Of a DNA stretch of 64,000 bases, positions 21,500-32,330 are shown piece by piece (position 1 is the first letter of the stretch; each line of letters begins with the position of its first letter). The translations under genes were made by a program, and so were the position numbers. Where the stretch lies: assembly GCA_018136815.1 (NCBI GenBank), contig CM030938.1, positions 4,545,724 through 4,609,723 on the forward strand, read 5' to 3'. The notes beneath the pieces were generated by a model. That model was not told the origin of the DNA, searched no databases, and was given only the letters and a program-made list of their open reading frames with translations. Source of the DNA: Isochrysis galbana. Lineage: Eukaryota; Haptophyta; Isochrysidales; Isochrysidaceae.

Positions 21500-24400
21500 A
21501 GTGCCAGCGGCAAGCGCAGTCGCGTTCGAAAGTTGGGCACTCGGGCCCGTTCGGCCCGTAGCCCTGGTCTTGTTTTCGGTGTTGCACAGGGCCAACTTCG
21601 ACGCGATGTGCGCGGGCGGCGGCGGCGATTGGCGTAGCTATAAGGGTGGCATCTTTCCAATTGATGCCTTTTGTGTCATTCTATCTTAGTGGATGACCGA
21701 GAAATCGCCGGCAGCGCGCCCGGTAGCGGTCGAAAGTTGGACACTCGGCCCATTCGGCCGGGTGACGTTCGCGTAGTCGTCGGCGCCACACACGGCCGAC
21801 TACTTCGCGATGCGCGCGGGCGGCGGCGGCGATTGGCGTGGCTGCTCGGGCGGCATATTCGGATATGGTGCCTGGTATGGGATTCTATCGTAGTGGATGA
21901 CCGAGAAAGCGCCGGCAGCGCGCCCGGTAGCGGTCGAAAGTTGGGCACTCGGCCCGTTCGGCCAGGTGACGTTGGCGTAGTCGTCGGCGCCACAAACGGC
22001 CGACTATTTCGCGATGCGCGAGGGCGGCGGCGGCGATTGGCGTGGCTGCTCGGGCGGCATATTCGGATATGGTGCCTGGTATGGGATTCTATCGTAGTGG
22101 ATGACCGAGGAAGCGCCGGCAGCGCGCCCGGTAGCGGTCGAAACTTGGGCACTCGGCCCGTTCGGCCAGGTGACGTTGGCGTAGTCGTCGGCGCCACGCA
22201 CGGCCGACTATTTCGCGATGCGCGAGGGCGGCGGCGGCGATTGGCGTGGCTGCTCGGGCGGCATATTCGAATATGGTGCCTGGTAGGGCATTCTATCGTA
22301 GTGGATGACCGAGAAAGCGCCGGCAGCGCGCCCGGTAGCGGTCGAAAGTTGGACACTCGGCCCGTTCGGCCGGGTGACGTTCGCGTAGTCGTCGGCGCCA
22401 CACACGGCCGTCTATTTCGCGATGCGCGAGGGCGGCGGCGGCGATTGGCGTGGCTGCTCGGGCGGCATATTCGGATATGGTGCCTGGTATGGGATTCTAT
22501 CGTAGTGGATGACCGAGAAAGCGCCGGCAGCGCGCCCGGTAGCGGTCGAAAGTTGGGCACTCGGCCCGTTCGGCCGGGTGACGTTCGCATAGTCGTCGGC
22601 GCCACGCACGGCCGACTATATCGCGATGCGCGAGGGCGGCGGCGGCGATTGGCGTGGCTGCTCGGGCGGCATATTCGAATATGGTGCCTGGTATGGGATT
22701 CTATCGTAGTGGATGACCGAGGAAGCGCCGGCAGCGCGCCCGGCAGCGGTCGAAAGTTGGACACTCGGCCCGTTCGGCCGGGTGACGTTGGCGTTGTCGT
22801 CGGCGCCACACACGGCCGACTATTTCGCGATGCGCGAGGGCGGCGGCGGCGATTGGCGTGGCTGCTCGGGCGGCATATTCGGATATGGCGCCTGGTATGG
22901 GATTCTATCGTAGTGGATGACCGAGAAAGCGCCGGCAGCGCGCCCGGTAGCGGTCAAAAGTTGGGCACTCGGCCCGTTCGGCCGGGTGACGTTGGCGTAG
23001 TCGTCGGCGCCACGCACGGCCGACTATTTCGCGATGCGCGTGGTCGGCGGCGGTGATTGGCGTGGCTGCTCGGGCGGCATATTCGAATATGGTGCCTGGT
23101 ATGGGATTCTATCGTAGTGGATGACCGAGAAAGCGCCGGCAGCGCGCCCGGTAGCGGTCGAGAGTTGGACACTCGGCCCGTTCGGCCGGGTGACGTTGGC
23201 GTAGTCGTCGGCGCCACACACGGCCGACTATTTCGCGATGCGCGAGGGCGGCGGCGGCGATTGGCGTGGCTGCTCGGGCGGCATATTCGGATATGGTGCC
23301 TGGTATGGGATTCTATCGTAGTGGATGACCGAGAAAGCGCCGGCAGCGCGCCCGGTAGCGGTCAAACGTTGGGCACTCGGCCCATTCGGCCGGGTGACGT
23401 TGGCGTAGTCGTCGGCGCCACACACGGCCGACTATTTCGCGATGCGCGCGGGCGGCGGCGGCGATTGGCGTGGCTGCTCGGGCGGCATATTCGAATATGG
23501 TGCCCGGTTTGGGATTCTTTCGTAGTGGATGACCGAGAAAGCGCCGGCAGCGCGCCCGGTAGCGGTCGAAAGTTGGACACTCGGCCCGTTCGGCCGGGTG
23601 ACGTTGGCGTTGTCGTCGGCGCCACACACGGCCGACTATTTCGCGATGCGCGAGGGCGGCGGCGGCGATTGGCGTGGCTGCTCGGGCGGCATATTCGGAT
23701 ATGGTGCCTGGTATGGGATTCTATCGTAGTGGATGACCGAGAAAGCGCCGGCAGCGCGCCCGGTAGCGGTCAAAAGTTGGGCACTCGGCCCGTTCGGCCG
23801 GGTGACGTTCGCATAGTCGTCGGCGCCACAAACGGCCGACTATTTCGCGATGCGCGAGGGCGGCGGCGGCGATTGGCGTGGCTGCTCGGGCGGCATATTC
23901 GAATATGGTGCCTGGTATGGGATTCTATCGTAGTGGATGACCGAGAAAGCGCCGGCAGCGCGCCCGGCAGCGGTCGAAAGTTGGGCACTCGGCCCGTTCG
24001 GCCGGGTGACGTTGGCGTAATCGTCGGCGCCACACACGGCCGACTATTTCGCGATGCGCGAGGGCGGCGGCGGCGATTGGCGTGGCTGCTCGGGCGGCAT
24101 ATTCGGATATGGTGCCTGGTATGGGATTCTATCGTAGTGGATGACCGAGAAAGCGCCGGCAGCGCGCCCGGTAGCGGTCAAACGTTGGGCACTCGGCCCA
24201 TTCGGCCGGGTGACGTTGGCGTAGTCGTCGGCGCCACACACGGCCGACTATTTCGCGATGCGCGCGGGCGGCGGCGGCGATTGGCGTGGCTGCTCGGGCG
24301 GCATATTCGAATATGGTGCCCGGTTTGGGATTCTTTCGTAGTGGATGACCGAGAAAGCGCCGGCAGCGCGCCCGGTAGCGGTCGAAAGTTGGACACTCGG

Positions 24401-25410
24401 CCCGTTCGGCCGGGTGACGTTGGCGTTGTCGTCGGCGCCACACACGGCCGACTATTTCGCGATGCGCGAGGGCGGCGGCGGCGATTGGCGTGGCTGCTCG
24501 GGCGGCATATTCGAATATGGTGCGTGGTATGGGATTCTATCGTAGTGGATGACCGAGAAAGCGCCGGCAGCGCGCCCGGCAGCGGTCGAAAGTTGGGCAC
24601 TCGGCCCGTTCGGCCGGGTGACGTTGGCGTAATCGTCGGCGCCACGCACGGCCGACTATATCGCGATGCGCGCGGGCGGCGGCGGCGATTGGCGTGGCTG
24701 CTCGGGCGGCATATTCGAATATGGTGCCTGGTATGGGATTCTATCGTAGTGGATGACCGAGAAAGCGCCGGCAGCGCGCCCGGCAGCGGTCGAAAGTTGG
24801 GCACTCGGCCCGTTCGGCCGGGTGACGTTGGCGTAATCGTCGGCGCCACGCACGGCCGACTATATCGCGATGCGCGCGGGCGGCGGCGGCGATTGGCGTG
24901 ACTGCTCGGGCGGCATATTCGGATATGGTGCCTGGTAGGGCATTCTATCGTAGTGGATGACCGAGAAAGCGCCGGCAGCGCGCCCGGTAGCGGTCGAGAG
25001 TTGGACACTCGGCCCGTTCGGCCGGGTGACGTTCGCGTAGTCGTCGGCGCCACGCACGGCCGACTATTTCGCGATGCGCGCGGGCGGCGGCGGCGATTGG
25101 CGTGGCTGCTCGGGCGGCATATTCGGATATGGTGCCTGGTAGGGCATTCTATCGTAGTGGATGACCGAGAAAGCGCCGGCAGCGCGCTCGGTAGAGGTGG
25201 GAAGTTGGGTGTTCGAACGCATCTCGGTACATTACCGTTTAGGCGGTTTTTTCGCCAATGCCGATATTCGACAAGATGTGCGAGGCTGGAGAGGGCAATT
25301 GGCTCGGCCACTAGACCAGCATATCTTGATTTAACGTTTTCTGCTGTCCTAGTTGAAATGGATGAAAGAAAAGACCATGCCGTCCGCCCGGTCGCGGTGC
25401 CAAATTAGCC
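21500..25410. repeat. 204-bp satellite array, about 18-19 units
   Basis: Head-to-tail units of 204 bp. The landmark GTAGTGGATGACCGAG recurs every 204 bp from about 21690 to 25160. Inner units are about 95% alike; the first (21500-21690) and last (25180-25410) are strongly diverged, as expected when a satellite is homogenised by unequal exchange. The block of two units at 23228-23629 is repeated exactly at 24044-24445, an 816-bp (four-unit) higher-order shift. Because 204 is a multiple of three, frames stay open for 461 and 614 codons on plus and 377 codons twice on minus. The coincidence on both strands argues against a protein gene. Confidence 0.9.
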
Positions 25411-26767
25411 GCTCTAGCCCTCGGTGACTAGTGGTTCACGTAAGCGTCTTGAGTTTTGTGATACTTTCGTACACATTGAAGTGCAAAATTATGAGTTTGA
25501 CTTAGGGTCCAGTGTGCAAAGAACCACCCTTGTAGACCCAGTGAGTTGGCGTCAAAATTTTCCTCGTCATTCCATGTTTGTGCCTCGCATGAAGGGCCTC
25601 ACTAAAAATATACCGGAGGGGGCCCGACTGTATTTCGCGCACCGTCTTCGAAGGCCTGAAATTCGGCATTTTTCGAAAATTTCGCCGGGGAACCCCCAAT
25701 TTTTTTTGCTGATCCATCCTACCGGAACCTATAGGGAGCTTATTTAGCCCTTCATTTACCCATAATTGCTGGTGCCCTCCGCACCCCCATAGTGAGTGAC
25801 CGGGCTATCAAGGTGTAGCCACCTGGCATCAGCACGCGTCAAAGTGTACGGGCAGATGCGCTGAGATTTGTCGTGATAGTACCGGGCTAGTGGAAGCAGT
25901 GGTACAAACGCTCAGATATTTTATATCTATTGTACATGTCCTAGTCCTAGGTGCGCTACGTGTTCAGGCCGATATCTTCAGATTTTTTGTCGGCGCTATA
26001 GTGTGTCTACCTGCGCGATTGTGATGCCATGAGCTGCATGCACTCGCGCAGGCGCTACGGTATCGCTACGGTAGGCTGCCTTCAGTGCGACATGAGACAC
26101 CACTTGCCACTCGCTGGCATTGCTCTGAATTCACATAGGGTGCAGTTGCTGGAGCGCGCTAGCCGCGACTGGCGCCGAGCACACATCTGCACAAGTTGGG
26201 CTTGCGTTTGCGTCCCGACACATCACATGCATACAGAAGATGTTGGATCATTTGAGATGCAGGCGCCAATACAGAACAGGAAGTTTATTGCATTGATCAT
26301 CGGTTCATGCGCTTCACCCTTGGCTTCAGCCGTTGAGAAGAGTGCGGAGAGCGCCGTGAACCGTGGCCAACGATGTCGCCTCGACCTGCTTTGCACCTTG
26401 CCATAGAACGGCGCCATCATTGCTGTGCCAAGTTGTAACGTTGTGTCGCCGGTCATAGGCAATAAGGCCAAGTCGTAATGGGCTGTCGACGCGCAACGGG
26501 AACATGCATACGGGAGACAAGAGCAAGGCGGACCTAGGCTGCTACGAAGCGAAATGGTGAGAGTCGAAAAACCGCACGGCTGACAACAATTTGCGCAACG
26601 CCACGACCCTCCCAGTTCACAGCTATCCACCACACCAACCAAGCACACCAATGTCATCATACCGAAAGGGTGAAATCACTGTTTGGCGGCCGAAGATGAC
26701 CCGGCAGCCTTCAATATCCCGGCGAGTCCATGCCACCATACACTTATGTCGCTGCCGGTGGTGCCTC
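25411..26767. other. Mostly empty; dispersed repeat at 25830-25930
   Basis: 25845-25925 repeats 10087-10165. 25650-25700 contains AAATTTCG phrases like those at 10480-10575. A 107-codon plus frame at 25424-25747 has a natural composition but no recognised motif. 26000-26760 is lower in GC with only short frames. Confidence 0.45.
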
Positions 26768-28293
26768 TTACTCATCGGGAAGGCGAGCTCGAAGCCAAGC
26801 CAGCACGTCGGCGATCTCCTCTGGAGACGCAGAGTGCCCCAAGTGAGAATACTCCTTGAGCTCGTAGGAGCGGACTCCCATGTCGCGGAGGTGCTCAGCG
26901 GAGGCGCGAGCCCACTTGATCTGAACCTGTGCATATGGCCGGGACGTGGAGATTTTGCGTAGTGATGATTTGATTGATGAGCCCATCGGAGCGACGACGG
27001 ATGCCTTCCCCCTCGCAAACTTGGGCGCACTAGACGAAACGCGAATGCCATAAGCATATAGCCACAAGGCGCGTTAGCCGTAACAACTTGGCGGGCCATA
27101 TCGTCGGCTCAGCAAGGTGGAAGCGCGCACAGTGGGGTCGTCGGTCCCATGGAAGTGACCAACGGGCGTCTCTTTTGCAGCGGGCGAGAGGGTGAAGCTC
27201 TCCTCGCCTGCGAGGTATCCCGAGAGGCAAAGCACTCCGGCAAGCGTCTCCGAGTACTGCAGCCCAGTGTACAAGGCAACGGCCCCACCCTGCGAAAAAC
27301 CCCCGATGACGATGCGCGAGGGCGGGATGCCGGCCTCCACCTCTTGGGCAATAAGTGCGAGCATCTACGGCGGCGTGATGCAGATGCAAACAGCTGTAAG
27401 CAAAGCGTGAAGCCAGCCCCCTGGGCCCCACCGCTCTCCAGAGAACTCAAGGGTCAGTGAGTAAGTCTGGCTAAACGCAGGGACAGCAGCAGCATCGCAT
27501 TACCGCTTCGCGCGACTGCTCTATGCCAGTACAGGGCTGCGCCTCGCGCTTGTCGAGGCTCGTGATGTCGTACCAGCTGCGGAAGGGCATGGGAGACGGG
27601 TTAGCAATGAGAAGGAGCACTCGCTGCTGATCGAGTGGGTCACCACGACGCTGATGCCGTGGCTGCATTGCATCACACAGCCCACTCAATATGCACTGGT
27701 CTAGCAAAGGAAGAGCAAAGACGAAAACAGGTAGAGTGACGCAAACAGAAGCCAGGTATAGGGAGTGCTCGATGCGAGATGAGACCAAGCGGCGGGGACG
27801 GAGGGAAGGAGGGATAGGGTGGGAGACTGGGAGAAGGAGGGAGCAAGGGGACCGACAGATACGTGGGGTGCTCGAGGGAGAGGGAGACAAGAGAAGAAGG
27901 CAGGGAGGGAGAGAAAGAGAGAGGAAGGCGAGGAGGAGACGCGAGAGTGTTTGCTCACCTGGGCATCGGCATGCCACCGTTGAGTGTGACTGGTGTGACG
28001 GGCGCATTAGGAAGGACGAACTTGCAGTAGGGCATGCTCGCGTGCAGGTGCATCGCCACGTCGGCCCAGCCGAGGTTGGAATCTCCCAAGCCGTGAATAG
28101 GTCCAATCACGACGGCGGTATGAACAGAGCCTTCCGCTGGCCCGATGGAGATTAGGCCGTTGCGTGACTTGTCCTGCGTGACGCGCGGCGGAGCAGTCGA
28201 CATACCCGTCGTGGAGACACGCGCACGAGAGCCGTAGGAGACGGGCAGCGCCAGAGCGACGGCCGCGAGGCGCAGCGGACGCAGCGAGCGCAT
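26768..28293 (-). CDS. Acyl-protein thioesterase / phospholipase-carboxylesterase family hydrolase, 266 aa
   Basis: Four exons in phase: 28293-27959, 27576-27504, 27364-27131, 26926-26768 (801 nt with TAA). This is an alpha/beta hydrolase of the LYPLA1/2 type. It shows HGLGDSNLGW near the N-terminal third, FVLPNAP and the GGMPMPSWYDI segment split by intron 1, catalytic Ser160 in GGFSQGGA, catalytic Asp212 in HGTDDPTV (split by intron 3), and catalytic His245 in HLGHSASPEE. The family hydrolyses thioester-linked palmitate from proteins or acyl chains from lysophospholipids. Residues 1-30 are an added hydrophobic N terminus (LRPLRLAAVALALPVSYG), unlike cytosolic LYPLA proteins, so this copy may enter the ER or an organelle. 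The ATG at 28293 is the first in frame; the frame further upstream opens only with TTG. Confidence 0.9.
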
Positions 28294-28790
28294 CGTGTGT
28301 GAAGAAAGAGAGAGGAGGGGGGAGGGAGCGGGGGGGAAGAAGGAGGGGTACAAAGTAAAAAGACAGAGAGGCTAGTGAGTAGTGAGTGGTAGGTGAGTAT
28401 GCTGCTCTGGGTGGTGGGTGGTGGGTTCCCGCCAGATGCGCTGTGAGGCGTTCTGGCAGGATTTTGGGCTTTCCTCCTCGCTGTGGCGTAGAGCGCCACG
28501 GCGTGGCCCGTCCTGAGGCCGCCCACGGGTCTCGCCTCATTGATCAGTGATCGGCCTGGATCAGCGCCGGATCTGGCACAGTCAGAGAGAGAGAGGAGCC
28601 TAGATGCTAGATGGGAAAAATAGTGGAGGGGGCTCCTAAATCAGAAAAACAGTCTTTTCTTGGAGATTTTACAAGAACAGTGAAAAACGGTCCGAAAAAA
28701 AGTACGTTCTTAAAGTACCGGGGGGGGGGACACCAAAAATCAAAAATAAAAGGGGGCCTTCGGCTTCGGCTTATCGCCCCGTCGCCTGTC
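28294..28790. other. Thioesterase upstream region and A-rich stretch
   Basis: GA-rich leader just above the ATG, probable 5' UTR or promoter. 28611-28760 is A-rich with a G-run at 28722. No gene seen. Confidence 0.45.
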
Positions 28791-28794
28791 GTCT

Positions 28795-28990
28795 GTCGTT
28801 GTCGCATCCGCGATCGACCTTTTCGTTTTAGAAGTTACCTGCGTTTCTATGTCCCTTATTCCTTGTAGGCTAGTCACCGTCGCAGCATCCTACATTCGCC
28901 CTCTTTGCCCTCGCCTCCTTTGTCGCCTCCCTTATTATTGTCTCCTGATTTCCTGCTTTGCCCTCCCGCCTCGCTTACCTCCTTGCGTTA
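28795..28990 (+). mobile_element. Dispersed retroelement 5' segment (CGCATCCGCGATCGAC repeat)
   Basis: Starts with CGCATCCGCGATCGACC and continues through TTTTAGAAGTTACCTGCG and CGCCTCGCTTACCTCC. It aligns with 44676-44860 (plus) and 4050-3860 (minus). It has no coding potential of its own. It probably derives from the 5' UTR of family (i) elements or is an independent SINE-like repeat. Confidence 0.6.
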
Positions 28991-29640
28991 AGACTCTGAA
29001 TAGGTTTCATTTGGAGCTATCTACCGTGAGTACGTGGACTGTATAGCTAGCGTGAGTAGCCCGAATCTTCAGAAGTTTTATAGATATTAGGTTTGGGAGT
29101 TTTTTGCTATCTAGATAGATACAGATAGTGCCCTTCGACAATCTAGATAGATACCGATAGTGCTTCTGCCAAACCTATTAGCAGTATCAGTATTATTAGT
29201 ATCATCTAGATAGTATCTTATTAAAAAAGGTCTGGGCGCCTCGGGATCCGCCAGCGGCTCCCGAGGCTTTCGAACCCATGACCTGCGGCCTCCCATGACC
29301 TGCGGCCTCCCGCCATGAGCCCAGGTCGCAGGTGCTTTTAGAGGAGGGCGTTGGCCTCGAGCGGGTTCGGTTGGGCGTTCGGCCGTTGGCTCCACACTTT
29401 GATTCGTCTTTCTGACGCCATCGCACAATCAGCTTCTCCTTCCTCTAGAGTATTTAAAACGTATGCCCTCTCTCCCTCTCTCTCATCCTCGCCCCGTCTG
29501 ACGTCACCAGCGGCCAGAAGCCACCGACAACCGATCTCTCCACGGGACTAGAGTGTGCCATAAGAAGCCTATTTTCGAGTGGATTATTACTTCATACTGG
29601 GAGCCCGAGGGAGGGGCGCTCGCGATCGTTGAGGTTTCAT
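28991..29640. other. Short repeats and a possible pol-III-like relic
   Basis: 29105-29165 holds two copies of TCTAGATAGATAC(A/C)GATAG. 29278-29312 holds a 17-bp exact tandem duplication (CATGACCTGCGGCCTCC type). On the minus strand GGTTCGAAAGC lies above a run of six T, resembling a tRNA B box and pol III terminator, but no cloverleaf forms. No gene is supported. Confidence 0.4.
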
Positions 29641-29689
29641 GACGACATACGTTACAACAGAGATCTCATACTTATATCTGCCAAGGAAG

Positions 29690-29888
29690 GGACGCGTCCC
29701 CTCGAAAGCCCCGACGAGGAGAGAGAGAGAGAGAGGAGGAGAAAGAGAGGGAGAGAAAAGGAGAGAGAGGGGGGGGGGGGAGAGAGGAGAGAGGGCGGGG
29801 GGGGGGTATTGGGAGCGAGCTCTACTTGTACACGGAGAGAGGGGGGCGGGGGGGAGAGAGGGAGAGAGAGAGAGAAGGGAGAAGAAGA

Positions 29889-29919
<31 letters not shown>

Positions 29920-29970
29920 GGGGGGGGGGGGGGGGGGGGGAAGGAGGGGGAGAGAGAGAGAGAGAAGCCC
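29690..29970. repeat. GA-rich low-complexity DNA with G-runs
   Basis: Purine tract GAGAGAGG/GGGGG, including a run of about 22 G at 29919-29940. It lies about 200 bp above the ArfGAP start and may be within its promoter or 5' UTR. Frames across it (Arg/Glu/Gly-rich) are artefacts. Confidence 0.85.
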
Positions 29971-30168
29971 TCTTCCCTCAGACCCGACAACAATCGTAAG
30001 GACCTGTTCCGTCCTCGCTCACGCCACTCGCTTCTGCCCGCCTCGCGCTGACCCCATCGACACCTTCCTTCCTCGCCGTCTCTCTCTTCTTCCTCGCCGT
30101 CTTTCTCTTCTGTCTCGCCTTCTTTCTCTTCTTCCTCGCCTTCTCTCTTCTTGCCTGCACCAACTGAA

Positions 30169-31113
30169 ATGGAACCCGCCGAGGCGATCGCTGCTTACCA
30201 CGAAGCTCTTTCAGCCGGCCGCTCGCCCGAGGCTATTGCCGCAGCACGCGCTGCCGACAGGCAATCCCACGCCGAACTCAACGCGTTGCGCGCCAGGCCA
30301 GAGAACTCGGAGTGCTTCGACTGCACTGCTCGCAAGCCCGGATGGGCCGCCCTGCCCCACGGCATCTACTTGTGCATCGATTGTGCCCAAGTGCACCGCC
30401 ATCTCGGCCGGCACATCTCGCAGGTGAAGGCGATCAATACAGGCACCTACCTGTGGATGCCATACGAGCTACAGGTGATGCGCAGCATCGGCAATGGAAG
30501 AGCCGCCCGGGCGTATCGCAATGCTCCGCCCAAGGTGGCAGCCGGCACTCCAGCGGAGGTGAAGCTCAAGCGGGCGCAGGCGCTCTACGGAGATCACCAC
30601 TGGGGTGCTCCCATGTATGAGAAGGAAGCCGGGCAACGAAGCGCGGCCCCAACAGCCGCCATTGGCGGCATCGCCACTCCCACGCAAACCGCGCCTGGAC
30701 CACCTGCAATGTCAATGATGAAGTCTGCCGCACGCCCAAAGCTGCCGGGGGCGACGATCCACAAGACCGGGCCCCCTGTTTGCGACCTCATCGACTTTGA
30801 TTCTGACGAAGGTGCAGTATCGGCCTCGCAAGCAACAGTTGCATGCCCAACTTCCGGCCTCTTGGCTCCGGAGCCCCATGCCACCCCGGTGCAAAACGTT
30901 ACGCATTCGACACAAGCGATTGCGAATGTTGGCCAGCACGAGGCCAAGAAGGCCGCCATCCTGTCGGCATTTGCAACCAATCATAGCACATGCAGCTCCC
31001 GCGCACCCATGCACGCCACACGGTGCATAAATTTAAGCCCGCATCCTGTCCCAATGGCTTGCCCTGCGGCGGTGGGTGGCAGCACCGACTTCTTTGCTCA
31101 ATTCGGCCTTTGA
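30169..31113 (+). CDS. ArfGAP domain protein, 314 aa, single exon
   Basis: The ATG at 30169 is preceded by a CT-rich leader; the TGA is at 31111. The zinc finger C-x2-C-x16-C-x2-C (Cys49, 52, 69, 72) with W59, G65 and HRHLGRHIS (Arg77, the position of the catalytic arginine) identifies an Arf GTPase-activating protein of the SMAP/AGFG class. Such proteins stimulate GTP hydrolysis on Arf and control vesicle budding at the Golgi or endosomes. An N-terminal helical extension of about 45 residues precedes the finger. The C-terminal half is Ala/Pro/Thr-rich and unstructured, holds an acidic LIDFDSDE motif that could bind adaptor or clathrin, and ends DFFAQFGL, a phenylalanine motif common in trafficking proteins. 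It is unusual here in having no intron, so retro-copying is possible, although no poly(A) scar is visible. Confidence 0.85.
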   Translation: MEPAEAIAAYHEALSAGRSPEAIAAARAADRQSHAELNALRARPENSECFDCTARKPGWAALPHGIYLCIDCAQVHRHLGRHISQVKAINTGTYLWMPYELQVMRSIGNGRAARAYRNAPPKVAAGTPAEVKLKRAQALYGDHHWGAPMYEKEAGQRSAAPTAAIGGIATPTQTAPGPPAMSMMKSAARPKLPGATIHKTGPPVCDLIDFDSDEGAVSASQATVACPTSGLLAPEPHATPVQNVTHSTQAIANVGQHEAKKAAILSAFATNHSTCSSRAPMHATRCINLSPHPVPMACPAAVGGSTDFFAQFGL

Positions 31114-31612
31114 TGGCGCGCGATTGAACCCACCCACTGTGTGGGTTCAGCATTTGGGATTGTTCGGGCACAGCTCAAATTTGCCTGATGCTAAACAGTG
31201 CAGTGCAAGAGGGCCGTGTGTCCATAGCGCGAGGGGCAGCAGATGCGCCAAGAAATGATTGTCTGCGCTGCATGTTAGCGCGCTGCATTAGCATTAGAGA
31301 TGCGAGATGCCGCGCTCCTCGCGCTTGCGCGATTAAAAGCTTAACAGCAACGCTTTCGACAATAGGAGAAAGGCAAAAAAAAACTTTATAATATTCTCGC
31401 ACGTGGCACTGGGTCCCATCCTCGTAGCCACGCCATTCTCCCTTCTACTCCCTTCCTCACCCTCACTCCCCGCCTTGCGGCAACTCCCCTCGTGCACTAC
31501 TTCGGGGCTCAGGTCGTGCGGGGGTCCGAGCAAGGCGGAGTGCACCTGTCCACAGCGGCATGTTCTCAGCTTAATCCTGTGCTGATGTGTGACCTGTTTA
31601 TCTTAGGATTGT
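31114..31612. other. 3' flank of ArfGAP; no gene
   Basis: Short frames only. 31370-31400 is A/T-rich and could hold a polyadenylation region; nothing further is supported. Confidence 0.45.
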
Positions 31613-32330
31613 TCATCCAACTAAGTTTATACTTGGTTCGCCCATGGGGGGACACGAGCCCCCCCCTCTCTCCAATCCTCCCCTGCCGTGGGGGAGGAAC
31701 CACCCATCCTCCTGGCACGCCTGATGGCTTGCCAGGAGCCCACTGCCCTGCTGACCCACTTTCCTAGTGGCAGGCTCGCCTGGTTCGCTCGTCCTGGCCC
31801 CTCGTGGCCAGCCCATCGCTCCAACCCCCCCTCCCCCCTGTTGTATTCCTACCCATCTGAAGGCTGTAGGCATGAATATTCGTGTAAGGTACGCGCTCAC
31901 AATTACAATTGAACAGTTCCCCGTGTTGCCACTGACGCACAAGACACACAGATTCGGATTCCCCATGATCTCAAGTCCAGGTTTGCAGATACTGGTCTTA
32001 GGGGTGGGGAGGGGAAGAAAAAGAAAACCCCTTCCATCCTTCCTAGAAGCGAGTATTTTTTTCGTGAGGGAGGGCGAAGAATTCCTCTGCCGCTTCTTGT
32101 CTGCGGAGCGGAGGGATGGCGTCCGCCTCGCTCGAGGTGGTCGATCTTCACCACGCTCCTGTGGGCGTGTGGTGGGGTGTTGCAGGCTCGCTCGCGACTT
32201 GCGCGATCAGCTTGGCCTAGGAGATGGCTCTGCGGGTCGAACATTACGTTCGCCCGCCGATTGAGCCGAGCTCTGCTGGTGGGCGCCTGAGTGTTGTCGT
32301 TTGAACCCCCTTTGACCCCCGATGTGTTAG
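31613..32330 (+). mobile_element. Decayed retroelement start, family (i) hairpin box
   Basis: AACTAAGTTTATACTTGG at 31618-31635 matches the box at 15069. An ATG (31644) follows after CGCCC but the frame is lost quickly. The rest, including a segment with TGGTCGATCTTCACCACG, has no clear coding content. Only the 5' end is diagnostic. Confidence 0.4.

Noticed and set aside
21671-24901. Large repeat-protein gene in the 204-bp array
   Set aside because: Frames are equally open on the opposite strand and no promoter, start or splice logic supports either; treated as satellite, with the coding option kept as a low-interest finding.
29230-29300. tRNA gene on the minus strand (GGTTCGAAAGC and T-run)
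   Set aside because: No cloverleaf or proper A box could be built; at most a tRNA-derived relic.
30169-31113. Retrocopy origin of the intronless ArfGAP
   Set aside because: No poly(A) tail remnant or target-site duplication is visible; single-exon structure alone is not enough.
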